Below, in pieces: positions 45,111-55,527 of a stretch of 64,000 nucleotides of DNA. The first letter of the stretch is position 1. Each line of letters starts with the position of its first letter. Source of the DNA: Paracoccaceae bacterium (GTDB lineage Bacteria; Pseudomonadota; Alphaproteobacteria; Rhodobacterales; Rhodobacteraceae); contig WKFK01000011.1 of the NCBI GenBank assembly GCA_014872815.1, forward strand, positions 1-64,000, read 5' to 3'. A program made the translations under genes and the position numbers. The notes below the pieces were generated by a model. That model had not been told where the DNA came from and made no database searches. It saw only the letters and a list, made by a program, of their open reading frames with translations.

Positions 45111-46037
45111 TTAGCTCTGAAGGCACCACTTCATGATCGCCTTCTGCGCATGCAGTCTGTTTTCCGCTTCATCAAAGATCACCGAATTTGGCCCATCCAT
45201 GACCGCATTGGTGGCTTCCTCATTCCGATGCGCCGGCAAACAGTGCATGAACAGCGCATCGTCATTGGCGTGGCTCATCAGCTCTTCGTTCACCTGGAAG
45301 GGACGCAACTGGTTGTGGCGGCGCTCGCGCGCGGACGGCGCATCGTGCATGCTCACCCAGGTATCAGTCACCACGAGGTCTGCACCCTGAACCGCCTTCA
45401 CAGGATCACGCTCGATCTCCACTTTCACGCCCTTGGCGCGGGCTTCATCAATAAACACCTGCTCCGGGTCCAGCGTCTGCGGTCCCGTGAAGGTCAGATC
45501 AAAACCAAACTGCCCCGCCGCATGAGCAAAGCTGGCAAATACATTGTTGCCGTCACCGGACCAAACAACCTTCTTGCCCGCAATCGGCCCGACCTTCTCT
45601 TCAAAAGTCAGAATATCCGCCATGATCTGGCATGGGTGCGTGCGGTTGGTCAGCCCGTTGATCACCGGCACGGTGGCGTTCTCCGCCATCTCCAGCAAAG
45701 TGGCCTCTTCAAAGGTCCGGATCATGATCAGGTCCACATAACGGCTCAGCACCTTGGCAGTGTCCGCCACCGTCTCACCATGGCCCAGCTGCATCTCGGA
45801 ACCCGACAGCACCATGGTTTGCCCGCCCATCTGGCGCACGCCAACATCAAAGCTCACCCGAGTCCGGGTCGACGGCTTTTCAAAGATCAGCGCAACCATG
45901 TGATCTTTCAGCGGCAAATCATCGTCCTGCGCGCCTTTCGGGCGACCATTGCGGGCGTTTTTGATCGCCTTCGCGCTGTCGATCATGCTGCGCAGGTCGT
46001 CCACGCTGGTCTTATTGATATCCAGAAAATGCTTCAT
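45111..46037 (-). CDS. argF: Ornithine carbamoyltransferase
   Basis: A 308-residue enzyme that makes citrulline from ornithine and carbamoyl phosphate. The carbamoyl-phosphate motif is [12 protein letters not shown] near residue 51, and the ornithine-binding HCLPAHR motif is in the C-terminal domain. Length is normal for the anabolic form. It is 11 bases after argD and ends at a terminator, so argD-argF form an arginine operon. Confidence 0.97.
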   Translation of the reverse strand: MKHFLDINKTSVDDLRSMIDSAKAIKNARNGRPKGAQDDDLPLKDHMVALIFEKPSTRTRVSFDVGVRQMGGQTMVLSGSEMQLGHGETVADTAKVLSRYVDLIMIRTFEEATLLEMAENATVPVINGLTNRTHPCQIMADILTFEEKVGPIAGKKVVWSGDGNNVFASFAHAAGQFGFDLTFTGPQTLDPEQVFIDEARAKGVKVEIERDPVKAVQGADLVVTDTWVSMHDAPSARERRHNQLRPFQVNEELMSHANDDALFMHCLPAHRNEEATNAVMDGPNSVIFDEAENRLHAQKAIMKWCLQS

Positions 46038-46048
46038 TTCTTTGGTCC

Positions 46049-47230
46049 TTAACCTTCTGCGCCCACTTGCGCCGCCGCTTTCTCCAGCCGCACAACGGCC
46101 TCGGCAATTTCATCATCTGTGATGTTCAAAGGTGGCAACAGCCGCACCACATTGTCGGCTGCTGGCACGGTCACAACCTCATGGTCATAGCCCGCCGCCA
46201 CGACGTCGCCACAGGCCGCTTTGGAACATTTCAGCCCCAGCATCAGCCCAGCACCGCGCACCGCCTCGAATACGTTGGGATGCTCTGCAACCAGACCTTC
46301 CAGCTTCTGACGCAGCAGGCCCGCCTTGCGGTTCACCTCTGCTAAAAACGCGTCATCGGCGACCACATCCATCACCGCACCGCCCACGGCACAGGCCAGC
46401 GGGTTGCCGCCGTAGGTCGAGCCATGCGTGCCCGCAACCATGCCGCTTGCGGCCTCTTCCGTGGCCAGCACCGCGCCCAGCGGGAAGCCCCCACCAATGC
46501 CTTTGGCCACCATCATGATGTCTGGCATCACGCCGGCCCATTCATGGGCAAACAGTTTGCCAGTCCGGCCCACGCCACATTGCACCTCGTCCATGATCAG
46601 CAGGATACCCGCCTCATCACAGATCGCCCGCAATGCCTTAAGGTCCTCATCCGCCATTGGACGGATACCGCCTTCACCCTGCACCGGCTCCACGATGATG
46701 GCCGCCGTCTGATCAGAAATCAACGCCTTGGCCGCCTCCAGATCGCCCCAGGCCACCTGATGAAAGCCCGGCAACAAGGGCCCAAAGCCCGCCACTAATT
46801 TCTCAGAACCAGCCGCCGCAATACCAGCAGAGCTCCGACCATGGAACGCGCCTTCAAAGGCGATAATCTCCACCCGCTCCGGCCGGTCTTTGTCGTGCCA
46901 ATACTTGCGCGCCATCTTCACGGCCAATTCACAGCACTCGGTGCCGGAGTTGGTGAAAAACACCGTGTCCGCAAAGGTATGTGCCACCAGCTTGTCCGCC
47001 AGCGCCTGCTGTTGAGAGATATTATAGAGGTTGGACACGTGCCACAGCTTACCGGCCTGCGCGGTCAGCGCCTCGACCAACACAGGGTTGGCATGGCCCA
47101 GCGCGTTCACAGCAATGCCCGCCCCCAGATCCAGAAAACGTCGGCCATCCGCCTCGATCATCCAGCTTCCTTCGCCTTTCTCAAACGTGAGGGCGGCGCG
47201 GTTGTACGTCGGCAAAACGGACGGGATCAT
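46049..47230 (-). CDS. argD: Acetylornithine aminotransferase
   Basis: A 393-residue class III PLP aminotransferase. The PLP lysine is in [14 protein letters not shown], the aspartate in [14 protein letters not shown], and [16 protein letters not shown] is typical of ArgD. It converts acetylglutamate semialdehyde to acetylornithine and may also serve in lysine synthesis. AAGGAAG precedes the ATG. The product of the operon partner argF acts later in the same pathway. Confidence 0.95.
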   Translation of the reverse strand: MIPSVLPTYNRAALTFEKGEGSWMIEADGRRFLDLGAGIAVNALGHANPVLVEALTAQAGKLWHVSNLYNISQQQALADKLVAHTFADTVFFTNSGTECCELAVKMARKYWHDKDRPERVEIIAFEGAFHGRSSAGIAAAGSEKLVAGFGPLLPGFHQVAWGDLEAAKALISDQTAAIIVEPVQGEGGIRPMADEDLKALRAICDEAGILLIMDEVQCGVGRTGKLFAHEWAGVMPDIMMVAKGIGGGFPLGAVLATEEAASGMVAGTHGSTYGGNPLACAVGGAVMDVVADDAFLAEVNRKAGLLRQKLEGLVAEHPNVFEAVRGAGLMLGLKCSKAACGDVVAAGYDHEVVTVPAADNVVRLLPPLNITDDEIAEAVVRLEKAAAQVGAEG

Positions 47231-47555
47231 GTCGATCTTCCTTTTTAGATCATGAGCCTCAGTGACTGCATCACTTGGGGCATTTGCGTCAATATTTTTG
47301 AGAGGTTGTGCGCCACTTTGCAGCGCAAGGGATCAAGGGCCGGTCACGCAATAGCGCGTCGGCGTCGTACAAAGAGGATGTCTGTGCGTTTGATCATGCG
47401 CCATGCCTAGAGACATCGGCGACAAATAGGAACCCCAAACTTTCATTTCGCGCAAATTTTGTGACATCTGCGCAATCCGGCAGCTCATCCTGCACCATTC
47501 TACGCACGCAAAACCGCCACTTGTCAGTCCCAAACCGCGGGCGCATAACCGCCTG
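47231..47555. other. 325-base gap between argD and an EamA gene
   Basis: A divergent promoter region is expected here. A TTGACG box on the minus strand near 47287-47292 could serve argD, but I see no convincing -10 box, and no operator or RNA is recognised. An 82-codon plus frame at 47308-47556 looks random. Confidence 0.4.
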
Positions 47556-48440
47556 ATGAATGAGCAGATCCAGCCCCGCACCAATCCGGCCCTTGCCGCT
47601 GCGCTTACCCTCGCGGCCTCCGCCTTTGCGGCGGGCACAACGCTGCTGGCCAAAGCACTGGGCACCGGCGCTTTGGGGCCAGAGCTGCACCCGCTACAAA
47701 TCAGCCACGGGCGCTTTCTCTTTGCTCTTTTAGGGTTTGCCACGGCGGCGATGATAGTCCGCCCGCAAATCACGCGCCCCAATTGGGGGCTACATGTTGG
47801 TCGCTCAACTTTGGGCTGGGGCGGCGTAACACTGATGTTTGCCGCCGCCGCTTTTATCCCACTATCCGATGCCACCGCGATCAGCTTTCTCAATCCGGTG
47901 GTCGGCATGTTGCTGGCGATCCCGTTTCTAGGCGAAAAGATCGGCCCCTGGCGCTGGGGCTCGGCTGCCCTCGCCTTCACCGGTGCCATGGTCCTGACCC
48001 GCCCGGGCGCGGGCGCACTGGAGTTTGGCGCTTTGCTGGCCTTGGGCGCGGCCTGCGCCATGGGAGGCGAGCTGATCTTCATCAAGAAGCTCACCGGCCG
48101 GGAACGCCCTTTCCAAATCCTGCTGATCAACAACGCCATTGGTCTGACCATCGCCACTGTGGCCGCCGCCTTTGTCTGGCAAATGCCGACCTTGCAACAA
48201 TGGGCCGCGCTGGCGGGCATCGGTCTACTGATGGCCTCCGCGCAGACCTGCTTCATCAACGCCATGCGGATGGCGGATGCGAGCTTTGTCAGCCCGTTCT
48301 TCTATACGTCCCTCGCCTTTGCCGCACTTTACGACGCAGCCGTGTTCTCAGTTCTGCCCGACGCCATCAGTTGGCTCGGCGCAGGCCTCATCCTCTGCGC
48401 CGCCGCCATTCTTGTCTGGCGTGAAGCCCGCACCCGCTAA
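47556..48440 (+). CDS. EamA/DMT-superfamily permease
   Basis: A 294-residue inner-membrane protein with ten helices in two EamA repeats. Segments such as FIPLSDATAISFLNPVVGML and the EKIGPWRW loop are typical of the drug/metabolite transporter superfamily, usually exporters of amino acids or other metabolites. Substrate unknown. It is divergent from argD and convergent with the beta-helix gene. Confidence 0.9.
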   Translation: MNEQIQPRTNPALAAALTLAASAFAAGTTLLAKALGTGALGPELHPLQISHGRFLFALLGFATAAMIVRPQITRPNWGLHVGRSTLGWGGVTLMFAAAAFIPLSDATAISFLNPVVGMLLAIPFLGEKIGPWRWGSAALAFTGAMVLTRPGAGALEFGALLALGAACAMGGELIFIKKLTGRERPFQILLINNAIGLTIATVAAAFVWQMPTLQQWAALAGIGLLMASAQTCFINAMRMADASFVSPFFYTSLAFAALYDAAVFSVLPDAISWLGAGLILCAAAILVWREARTR

Positions 48441-48446
48441 ACTGTG

Positions 48447-50729
48447 TTAGTCCATCCGGACAACAACCGTCACATCGCCGCGCAAGGCTGTCTCCCAATG
48501 CAGATCAATCTGATCGCCATTGCTGCCCTGCTGCAAGCCGACATATGGCGTTGTGTAAACTGTCTGCCCTGATGAGTTGCGCAAACGCGTCGTGGCCACC
48601 ACAGACTCAACCGATCGACAGCGCCCGCCAAAGGGCAACTGCCCGTCCGTATCCACAACCCACGTGCTCGCCTCCGTGCCTTGGTCATGTTCGATCCGCA
48701 GCGGGTTATACGTGGGCGTGGCAACGTTGTGGAACGTATTGCCTGAAAACTGCAGGTTTTTGCCCTTGGTCATATCCAAATCTGAGAAACTTGTGTCCAC
48801 GCGATCCACCCGGTCGATACTGCCGTTGATGGATCGGAACTTATTGCCGGTCACGTTGAGACCAGTGATGTAATGCCCGGTGCCATGCGGCTTGATCACC
48901 AAATAGGCAAACCACGGGGCGACGGCGCCAGACAGGAACACATTGTCCGTGATCGACAGCGCCCCAAAAGAAAACCCTCCGTCAAAGTTCGGGTTCGAGT
49001 CATATTCGTTGGACCACTCAATCGTCGCATTGTCGATGTAGTTCCCATCAATCGTTGCGGAACAATAGCCCTGCGCCAACAAGACCCCCGCCGTCCGCAC
49101 CCCGGCGGCTTCGCCATCCCCCTGGAAAAAGTGGTTTCCGGTGATGGTGCAGTTTGACCCGCCTATCACCGCAAAATGGCGGAACTGGCTGGCGCGGTTG
49201 TTGCGCAGTTTCACATCATTGGCGTTGCAGTTTATCGCAACACTGACCCGATCCTGCGCACGATCTGCGCCCTCTGCCGTCAGAAACTGGCACCGATCCA
49301 CCAACATCCCCTGACAGCCTTCGCCCGGCGAACTGATCCCGCGATGTTTGGGACGATTTATGAAGCTGTCCCGGAAGTGAAAGGCGATCCCACTGCCAGA
49401 CAGCAAAATCCCACTGGCTTTATCATTACAGAGCAGCTCGACGTTGCTCACGGACATCTGGCTTACCTTAGTGAAGCCACTGAAATCCAAAACGTATTTA
49501 TAGCGCGTGAAGGTGAAATTCTGGGTGCCCTCCGCATCATAAAGCGGCTGAGACAGTACGATCTCCTGCGTGCCAATATTCACACTGCGCACATACACCT
49601 CCCGCCCGACACCGTTCCCGGTCACAACCGAGCCGACCTGCACATTGGCGGCATTGCTGACGTTGCGCAAAAGCCGACCATCGCTGGGGGCATAGGTGGC
49701 CTGGCTGCTCACCACATCCGGCTCCCAAACACTGTCACCGGTCACGTAAAGCTGGCCGTTCTTGATGATCCGTCGCTGCGCATAAGACGTGCGATTGGGC
49801 ACCGCCGCCTGTAAATCCAGCGGCGCGTCGATGGTGATCCGCCGCCCACACAGGTCCAGACTTTCATGGTCGCTGTCATTCAAAAGCGATTGGAATGCGC
49901 GTTTGAAACCTTCCACCTCGTCGTCAAAGGCTTCTGCATAGGTCGGGAAGTCAAAGTTCCGGCGTAAGCTCAACACATGCTCGCGCGCCATGCTGACTGT
50001 GCCTTCAAACACCACCGGGTTTTCAAACGTGACGCTGTTGCCCAAGAAATACGTCCCGGCGCTCACCAACACGTCACGCCCGGCTGCATCTGCATCTGCG
50101 GCTTCAAAGGCGGCGCTGTCGTCTGTGACCCCATCCCCAACAGCACCGTAATCGCGAATATCTACCCGGCTGAGCATCTGGCGGTGGAACACGCTGGTGA
50201 TGTCTTCGATCACAATATCGTCGACGCGCACAACACCCCCAAGGCTGCCGACAAGGTCGATGCCAAAATGCCCATAAACAGGTGTAGCCCCCCAGACCAT
50301 ATCCACGCCACCGCGCGCGCCTGCGCCAACAATGGCGCTCACCTCAACGATGCCGCCATAGGTTTGCAACGGTACCGTTGGCCCCTCTTCCGTCAAGCCG
50401 TTCACATGATCGCCATTGCTGTCCCCTGCCCAGGCCGCCACGCGCACCGAAGGCAGATTGCCACTGATGGCCTTAACACGTGCCGTCACCCGCAGATAAC
50501 ATCCCGGCAACAGCGGCGTCTCCCCCATGTAGCGCAATTTCTGAACACTGTCCGTCTTGACCAGTTCCAGACATCCGCCGAAATCCTGATCCGCGGGCAC
50601 ATAAGCGGCGTTCGCTGCCCCGTCATAGGTGTCGCTGCCCGGCGTGCCATCCCCGTTCGCCCAGACATCCAGCCCCGCCGAAAACTTGGGCGGCATCAAC
50701 AGAACACCTTCGGTAATCGCCTTGTTCAT
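48447..50729 (-). CDS. Large right-handed parallel beta-helix protein (pectate lyase 3-like)
   Basis: A 760-residue protein. Residues about 50-180 look like a beta-sandwich, then the beta-helix entry motif VDIRDYGAVGDGVTDDSAAF (189-208), and long beta-helix turns rich in asparagine (NRASQFRHF, GSNCTITGNHF, SITDNVFLSG). This is the build of glycosyl hydrolase 28/pectate lyase 3 proteins and phage tail spikes. No signal peptide is seen at the ATG at 50729, which has AAGGAAAG before it. No phage or polysaccharide genes are adjacent. It may act on or bind a surface polysaccharide. Confidence 0.75.
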   Translation of the reverse strand: MNKAITEGVLLMPPKFSAGLDVWANGDGTPGSDTYDGAANAAYVPADQDFGGCLELVKTDSVQKLRYMGETPLLPGCYLRVTARVKAISGNLPSVRVAAWAGDSNGDHVNGLTEEGPTVPLQTYGGIVEVSAIVGAGARGGVDMVWGATPVYGHFGIDLVGSLGGVVRVDDIVIEDITSVFHRQMLSRVDIRDYGAVGDGVTDDSAAFEAADADAAGRDVLVSAGTYFLGNSVTFENPVVFEGTVSMAREHVLSLRRNFDFPTYAEAFDDEVEGFKRAFQSLLNDSDHESLDLCGRRITIDAPLDLQAAVPNRTSYAQRRIIKNGQLYVTGDSVWEPDVVSSQATYAPSDGRLLRNVSNAANVQVGSVVTGNGVGREVYVRSVNIGTQEIVLSQPLYDAEGTQNFTFTRYKYVLDFSGFTKVSQMSVSNVELLCNDKASGILLSGSGIAFHFRDSFINRPKHRGISSPGEGCQGMLVDRCQFLTAEGADRAQDRVSVAINCNANDVKLRNNRASQFRHFAVIGGSNCTITGNHFFQGDGEAAGVRTAGVLLAQGYCSATIDGNYIDNATIEWSNEYDSNPNFDGGFSFGALSITDNVFLSGAVAPWFAYLVIKPHGTGHYITGLNVTGNKFRSINGSIDRVDRVDTSFSDLDMTKGKNLQFSGNTFHNVATPTYNPLRIEHDQGTEASTWVVDTDGQLPFGGRCRSVESVVATTRLRNSSGQTVYTTPYVGLQQGSNGDQIDLHWETALRGDVTVVVRMD

Positions 50730-50871
50730 TTCTTTCCTTTCCCGCCCGTCTCTCGGGCGCGCACTCCCAACCACCACGCCGAAACGGACGCGAAACCGGA
50801 GCACAGGAAACGAAACAAAAATGAAAAGGCGCTAAGGGCACCGCGCGCTCACTGCGCAACGGCAAAGTGGG

Positions 50872-51291
50872 TTAAGCGCCAACCCCTTTGGGCTGCACAA
50901 GCTGGACCGCCGCAATACGCCAGCTCTCGCCATCGCTGATCATCAGATACTCAAGCGCGTGCACCACACCCGCCCCATCTTTCACGAGCACCCGCTGCCA
51001 AAGCGCATTGCCATCCGCGCGCAGTTCTCCGAACCGCACATCTTCGGCTCGATGCACCATCGGATAACCACGCTTGACCATGACGCCAAAATTCTCCGGC
51101 GTGCCAAACATGCGCTGGATGTTGTCGGCGGCAAAGGTAAAGGCGTTGGCAAAGTCGTCCTTGGCAAAAGCCGCCATCTGGCTGTTGATCACGCCTTGTA
51201 TTTCGGTCGCCGCACCGCCCTCCTGAGCTTTTGCGGCCTGCATTCGGGAAAACTCCAACACAACAACAATTGCGAGCAAAACATGTTTCAT
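50872..51291 (-). CDS. DUF4864 secreted protein
   Basis: A 139-residue protein with a signal peptide (cleavage near AAKAQ, residues 20-22). The mature part, including VINSQMAAFAKDDFANAFTF and the PENFGVMVKRGYPMVHR segment, is the DUF4864 pattern, an NTF2-like fold of unknown role. GGAGG lies 6 bases before the ATG at 51291, which decides the start. It lies between lysS and the beta-helix gene, same strand. Confidence 0.82.
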   Translation of the reverse strand: MKHVLLAIVVVLEFSRMQAAKAQEGGAATEIQGVINSQMAAFAKDDFANAFTFAADNIQRMFGTPENFGVMVKRGYPMVHRAEDVRFGELRADGNALWQRVLVKDGAGVVHALEYLMISDGESWRIAAVQLVQPKGVGA

Positions 51292-51371
51292 AGCGTACCT
51301 CCCATAGATCAAACTACGCCAAAGGCCCGCCTGCAGATCAGTTCCGAGCACGCGCGCCCATCTCCCAAACG

Positions 51372-51403
51372 CAAAAAGGCCCCGCCAAAGCGGAGCCTTT
51401 AAG
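51372..51403 (-). terminator. Intrinsic terminator of lysS
   Basis: AAAGGC-CCGC pairs with GCGG-GCCTTT around a CAAA loop (stem 51375-51400), with a T-run on the minus strand. It follows the lysS stop by 24 bases. Confidence 0.8.
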
Positions 51404-51423
51404 TTTAATAATGACGACAGAAG

Positions 51424-53076
51424 TTACTCTGCTGACACCAGTTCCCCGGCCAGCGCTTTGTGGATCAGCGCAACGGTTTCCTCGACGCCATAGAGCGCAA
51501 TAAACCCGCCAAACCGTGGTCCCTGGCTGGCGCCCAACAGCACCTCATAGATCGCTTTGAACCAATCGCGCAGCGGCTCAAACTCGTGGTTCTTACCAAC
51601 CGCAAACACGATGGACTGCAAGAAGTCTTCATCGCCAAAATCCGGCTCCGGCAATGGATCCTCGTTGCCCATCTTCGCATTCTTCGCCGCGATCACCGCC
51701 AGCGCGGTCTCCGCACTGCTCAAGGCACCCGCCAGGTCTTCCAACGCACGACGCTCCTGCTCGGTCGGTGCACGATACACCTTCGCCGGCTTCACAAAGT
51801 CATTGAAATACCGCACTGCGTGGCCCGCCGCCGCATCCATACCCGGATGGGTCTCCGCCGTTGCCTCTGGTGCGTATTTGTTGATGAAACCCCAAAGCGT
51901 GGCCTTGTCCTCCGCGTTGGACACCGACGCAATGTTGAGCAGCATGGAATATGGCACCATCATATCAGACTGCGGCACGTCGCCCCCGTGGATGTGCCAC
52001 ACCGGGTTGTTGAGCTGCGCCTTGATGTCCTGCGTGTGATACGCCCGCAGCTGCTGATGGTACTCGTCAACCGCCTTCGGGATCACATCAAAATGCATCC
52101 GCTTGGCCGTCTTCGGCTTCTGATACATGAAGTACGCAAGGCTCTCAGTAGAGGCATAGGTCAGCCACTGGTCAATCGACACACCATTGCCAGACGACTT
52201 GGAAATCTTCTGGCCGTTTTCATCAAGGAACAGCTCGTAAGAGAAGTGGTTCGGCTGACGCCCACCCAATGCCCGACAGATCGCATCATAGATCTTCTCA
52301 TTGGTGGCGTGTTCCTTGCCATACATCTCAAAGTCCACACCCAGCGCCGCCCAGCGCGCGCCAAAGTCCGGCTTCCATTGCAACTTCACATTGCCGCCGG
52401 TCACAGGCACGGTCCACTCTTTGCCATCCTCATCGTCAAAGGTGACAGTATAGGTCTCCGCACAGACTTTCTTCATTGGCACATACAGCACCCGACCGGT
52501 TTCCGGATGCAGCGGCAGGAAGATCGAATAGGTCGCGGCGCGCTCTTCGCGCAAAGACTTGAGCATGATCGCCATGATCTCATCATAGCGTTCCACCGCG
52601 CGCTTCAGGATCTCGTCAAACTGACCCGAGGCGTAGAACTCTTTGGCCGAATAGAACTCATACTCAAAGTTGAACGTGTCCAGGAACCGGCGCAGCATGG
52701 CATTGTTGTGATCGCCAAAACTCTCATGTGTGCCAAACGGATCGGGCACCGAGGTCAGCGGCATCTGCAGATACGGCTCAAGTTGCTCTGGATTGGGAAC
52801 GTTGGACGGCACTTTGCGCATCCCGTCCAAATCGTCCGAGAAACAGATCAGCTTGGTGGGAATGTCGCTGATCGCCTCAAACGCCACTTTGATCATCGTG
52901 GTCCGCGCCACTTCGCCAAAGGTGCCGATATGTGGCAGGCCGGAAGGACCGTAGCCTGTCTCAAACAGCACATATCCCTTCTCCGGCGCACCCTTTGCGT
53001 AGCGTTTGAGAAGCTTGCGTGCTTCTTCAAAGGGCCAGGCTTTGGATACGAGGGCTGCGTCGCGCAGGTCAGACAT
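51424..53076 (-). CDS. lysS: Lysyl-tRNA synthetase, class I
   Basis: A 550-residue class I (archaeal-type) LysRS. The HIGH-type motif is [12 protein letters not shown] near residue 48, the KMSKS-type motif is KISKSSGNG near residue 290, and the C-terminal alpha-helical anticodon-binding domain is complete. It replaces the class II enzyme in most Alphaproteobacteria. It is followed by a terminator and divergent from a TerB-like gene. Confidence 0.97.
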   Translation of the reverse strand: MSDLRDAALVSKAWPFEEARKLLKRYAKGAPEKGYVLFETGYGPSGLPHIGTFGEVARTTMIKVAFEAISDIPTKLICFSDDLDGMRKVPSNVPNPEQLEPYLQMPLTSVPDPFGTHESFGDHNNAMLRRFLDTFNFEYEFYSAKEFYASGQFDEILKRAVERYDEIMAIMLKSLREERAATYSIFLPLHPETGRVLYVPMKKVCAETYTVTFDDEDGKEWTVPVTGGNVKLQWKPDFGARWAALGVDFEMYGKEHATNEKIYDAICRALGGRQPNHFSYELFLDENGQKISKSSGNGVSIDQWLTYASTESLAYFMYQKPKTAKRMHFDVIPKAVDEYHQQLRAYHTQDIKAQLNNPVWHIHGGDVPQSDMMVPYSMLLNIASVSNAEDKATLWGFINKYAPEATAETHPGMDAAAGHAVRYFNDFVKPAKVYRAPTEQERRALEDLAGALSSAETALAVIAAKNAKMGNEDPLPEPDFGDEDFLQSIVFAVGKNHEFEPLRDWFKAIYEVLLGASQGPRFGGFIALYGVEETVALIHKALAGELVSAE

Positions 53077-53219
53077 TGTCCATCTCCGATGTCGGGATTG
53101 GTTTCAGCAAAATCATGCCAGCCGCCTCATTGCACCTGACAATCCGCCGCTTCCTATTGCTCCTTGCGGGGTCAGTCAATATTCTGCACCGCAACAAGGT
53201 TATTTCAAAGGAATTCCCA

Positions 53220-53642
53220 GTGCCGGATAAGACCCCAACCACCCTCACGCCGCAAGACTGTCTTGTCGCCGTGATGATTGCCGTGTCGGCCTCTGACGAA
53301 AACATCCGCACCGCCGAGCTGGTCAAAATCCAGGTTGCCGTCAACAACCTGCCCGTTTTTGCCAAATATGACATCGACCGTCTGCAACATGTCAGTCAGA
53401 TGGTCTTTGAAATCTTTGAACAAGAAGATGGCCTCGCCGCGCTCTTTGGTCTGGTGCGCCACGACCTGCCCGAACACCTGTTTGAAACAGCCTATGCTTT
53501 GGCCTGTGATGTGGCTGCTGCCGATGGCACATTGGCGGAAACCGAACTGCGCATCCTCGAAGAAATCCGGTATGAGCTGGAAATTGACCGCCTACACGCC
53601 GCAGGTATCGAGCGCGGCGCACGCGCCCGCCACATGGTCTGA
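53220..53642 (+). CDS. TerB-family protein
   Basis: A 140-residue helical protein of the tellurite-resistance TerB family (cytoplasmic, metal-binding bundle). Typical are CLVAVMIAVSASDENIRTAE near the start and YALACDVAAADGTLAETELR in the middle, with acidic residues that could bind metal. The start is probably the GTG at 53220, because AAAGGA lies 7 bases before it; longer frames have no ribosome site. No other ter genes are present, so a tellurite role is not implied. Confidence 0.85.
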   Translation: MPDKTPTTLTPQDCLVAVMIAVSASDENIRTAELVKIQVAVNNLPVFAKYDIDRLQHVSQMVFEIFEQEDGLAALFGLVRHDLPEHLFETAYALACDVAAADGTLAETELRILEEIRYELEIDRLHAAGIERGARARHMV

Positions 53643-53658
53643 TTGAACAAAGCGGTTG

Positions 53659-55314
53659 TCACTCCACAAGTGGCGACCGCTGCTCCCGCGAGATTGCTTT
53701 AAATAGCTCGCGCTTTCGGAATGGCTTGCTCAAAAAGTCATCCATGCCCGCTTCATGGCTGGCGTCCACATCGCTTGGCTGCGCATTCGCCGTGAGCGCA
53801 ACGATATGACAGGCCGCGCGCCCCGTTTTGCACTCGATCTCGCGAATGCGCCGGGCCGCCTCTAATCCCCCCATGCCGGGCATCAACAAATCCATCAAAA
53901 TCACGTCCCAACTCGCTGTTTCGCAGGCAGCAACGGCTTCTTGCCCGTCGTCGACAAAGGTCAGCGTCACACCGATTGGCGACAACATTTTTTCAACAAC
54001 CAACTGATTGGTTTTGTTGTCCTCTGCCACCAACACGGTGAGCCCCCTGAGATGCGACACATCCACAGGGTCGCTCTGTCGATGCTCAGGCGACACAACC
54101 AATTCATAATCAACCTGTGGCGTACCAACTTGCGCGCTTGCCTCTGCCCTCTCGTCACAATCTGAAAGGTCATCAGCAACATCCTTCGCATCGGCAACCG
54201 GGAAGCCAAGCGACACCGTAAAGGTAGAGCCTGCCCCGCGTGCGCTTTGCAAAGACACTTTGCCGCCCATACGTTCCACCACCGCACGAGTGATGGCCAA
54301 CCCAAGGCCAGTGCCTTCTTCTGCCTGCATTTCAGGACGATCCACCTGCTCAAAGGCGGAGAACACCATGTCATGATCTTCCGGCGCGATCCCGACCCCA
54401 GTGTCGACAACGTCGATGCACAACGGCCGCCGCGCGTCCGCGGTGTAAGACACCCGCAAAAGCACATGACCTTCGGTGGTGAACTTGATCGCATTGCCGA
54501 CAAGATTAAGCAAAACCTGTCGCATGCGTGTCCCGTCGCCGACGAATGCCTCTGGCACGTCCGATGGGTAGTCTTGTTTCAGGGCAAGGCCCTTTGCCGC
54601 CGCCCGGGCCCCCAACAAGGTAACCGTCTCCGTGATCAGGCGCCGCAGCGAAAACGGAGCTGCCTGCACAGAAATGGTGTCCGACTGAATTTTTGAAAAG
54701 TCCAACACGTCATTGACAATAGCCAACAAGGCGTTGGCCGAATTGTAGATGGTTTCAGAATACAACCGCTGCTGCTCACTCAACGCGGTTTCGCGCAGCA
54801 ACTCACACATCCCCATGATGCCATTCATTGGCGTGCGGATTTCGTGGCTCACATTGGCCAAAAATCGCTCTTTGGCCCGTACCGCATGCTCCGCCTTCTC
54901 CTTGGCCATCTTGGTCAATTCGAGAGCGTTATCCAGCTCTTTGCGCGCCGTCACATCCATGGACGACCCCACCAAATGGGTCAATTCACCGGCACTGTTG
55001 AACAAAGGACTGAGTGTGGTCCGCATCTGGATCACCTTATTCCGTCTTGGAATCGGCACCTCGTAGGTCACTTCTTTTGCGTTGGCGACGACACTCAAGT
55101 GATGGGCCAATCCCCTTTGCCCGGCGACCCCGCCAAACACTTCTAGCGCGGTTTTGCCAACGACCTGATCCAAGGACAGCTCTGAGTACTCCAAAGCTGG
55201 GGCGTTTGCTGCGGCATAACGCGGCATACCATCGTCGCACACCTCAAGAATGAACACGGAGAATGCCACCGTATCCAACAACGCAAACGGATCGATTTGA
55301 GCGGACCTCTCCAC
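53659..55314 (-). CDS. Soluble hybrid histidine kinase 1 (PAS-HisKA-HATPase-REC)
   Basis: A 551-residue kinase without membrane segments. A PAS-like domain (about 10-125) precedes the phosphoacceptor H157 in NVSHEIRTPMNG, then the ATPase domain (DTGVGIAPEDHD and GTGLGLAI), and a receiver domain with D475 in LMDLLMPG. No Hpt domain follows, so a separate phosphotransferase is needed. Start is GTG with GGGGAAG before it. A 9-base inverted repeat lies upstream at 55354-55362 and 55390-55398. Third of three tandem paralogues. Confidence 0.92.
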   Translation of the reverse strand: MERSAQIDPFALLDTVAFSVFILEVCDDGMPRYAAANAPALEYSELSLDQVVGKTALEVFGGVAGQRGLAHHLSVVANAKEVTYEVPIPRRNKVIQMRTTLSPLFNSAGELTHLVGSSMDVTARKELDNALELTKMAKEKAEHAVRAKERFLANVSHEIRTPMNGIMGMCELLRETALSEQQRLYSETIYNSANALLAIVNDVLDFSKIQSDTISVQAAPFSLRRLITETVTLLGARAAAKGLALKQDYPSDVPEAFVGDGTRMRQVLLNLVGNAIKFTTEGHVLLRVSYTADARRPLCIDVVDTGVGIAPEDHDMVFSAFEQVDRPEMQAEEGTGLGLAITRAVVERMGGKVSLQSARGAGSTFTVSLGFPVADAKDVADDLSDCDERAEASAQVGTPQVDYELVVSPEHRQSDPVDVSHLRGLTVLVAEDNKTNQLVVEKMLSPIGVTLTFVDDGQEAVAACETASWDVILMDLLMPGMGGLEAARRIREIECKTGRAACHIVALTANAQPSDVDASHEAGMDDFLSKPFRKRELFKAISREQRSPLVE

Positions 55315-55527
55315 AATCTTCCCCTTAGCCTCGCGCGCCTTATGCGCCCCGTGTGATTTCAGAACCGGTCAACTCGCTTCACAAACACGCTGAAATCAGC
55401 CGGGAACTAGCACCGTTAGGCAAATAAATTCTAAAAGATGAATAGCTACAACCATCAAGCCAGCGAGGAATATACGACTTTCGGTGTAAGACCTTATCGC
55501 TGGACTTGAAGCTGCCGACGGCTCCCA

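Noticed and set aside
48447-50729. Prophage remnant suggested by the tail-spike-like protein
   Set aside because: No integrase, capsid, tail or lysis genes and no attachment repeats are seen on either side; the neighbours are housekeeping genes.
51460-53139. A 559-codon plus-strand open frame across the whole of lysS
   Set aside because: It is antisense to a complete class I LysRS with all motifs. Its sequence is the low-complexity arginine/histidine-rich text typical of the reverse of a high-GC gene.
53220-53642. Tellurite resistance locus
   Set aside because: Only a single TerB-like gene is present; no other ter genes are nearby and TerB folds occur in many unrelated contexts.
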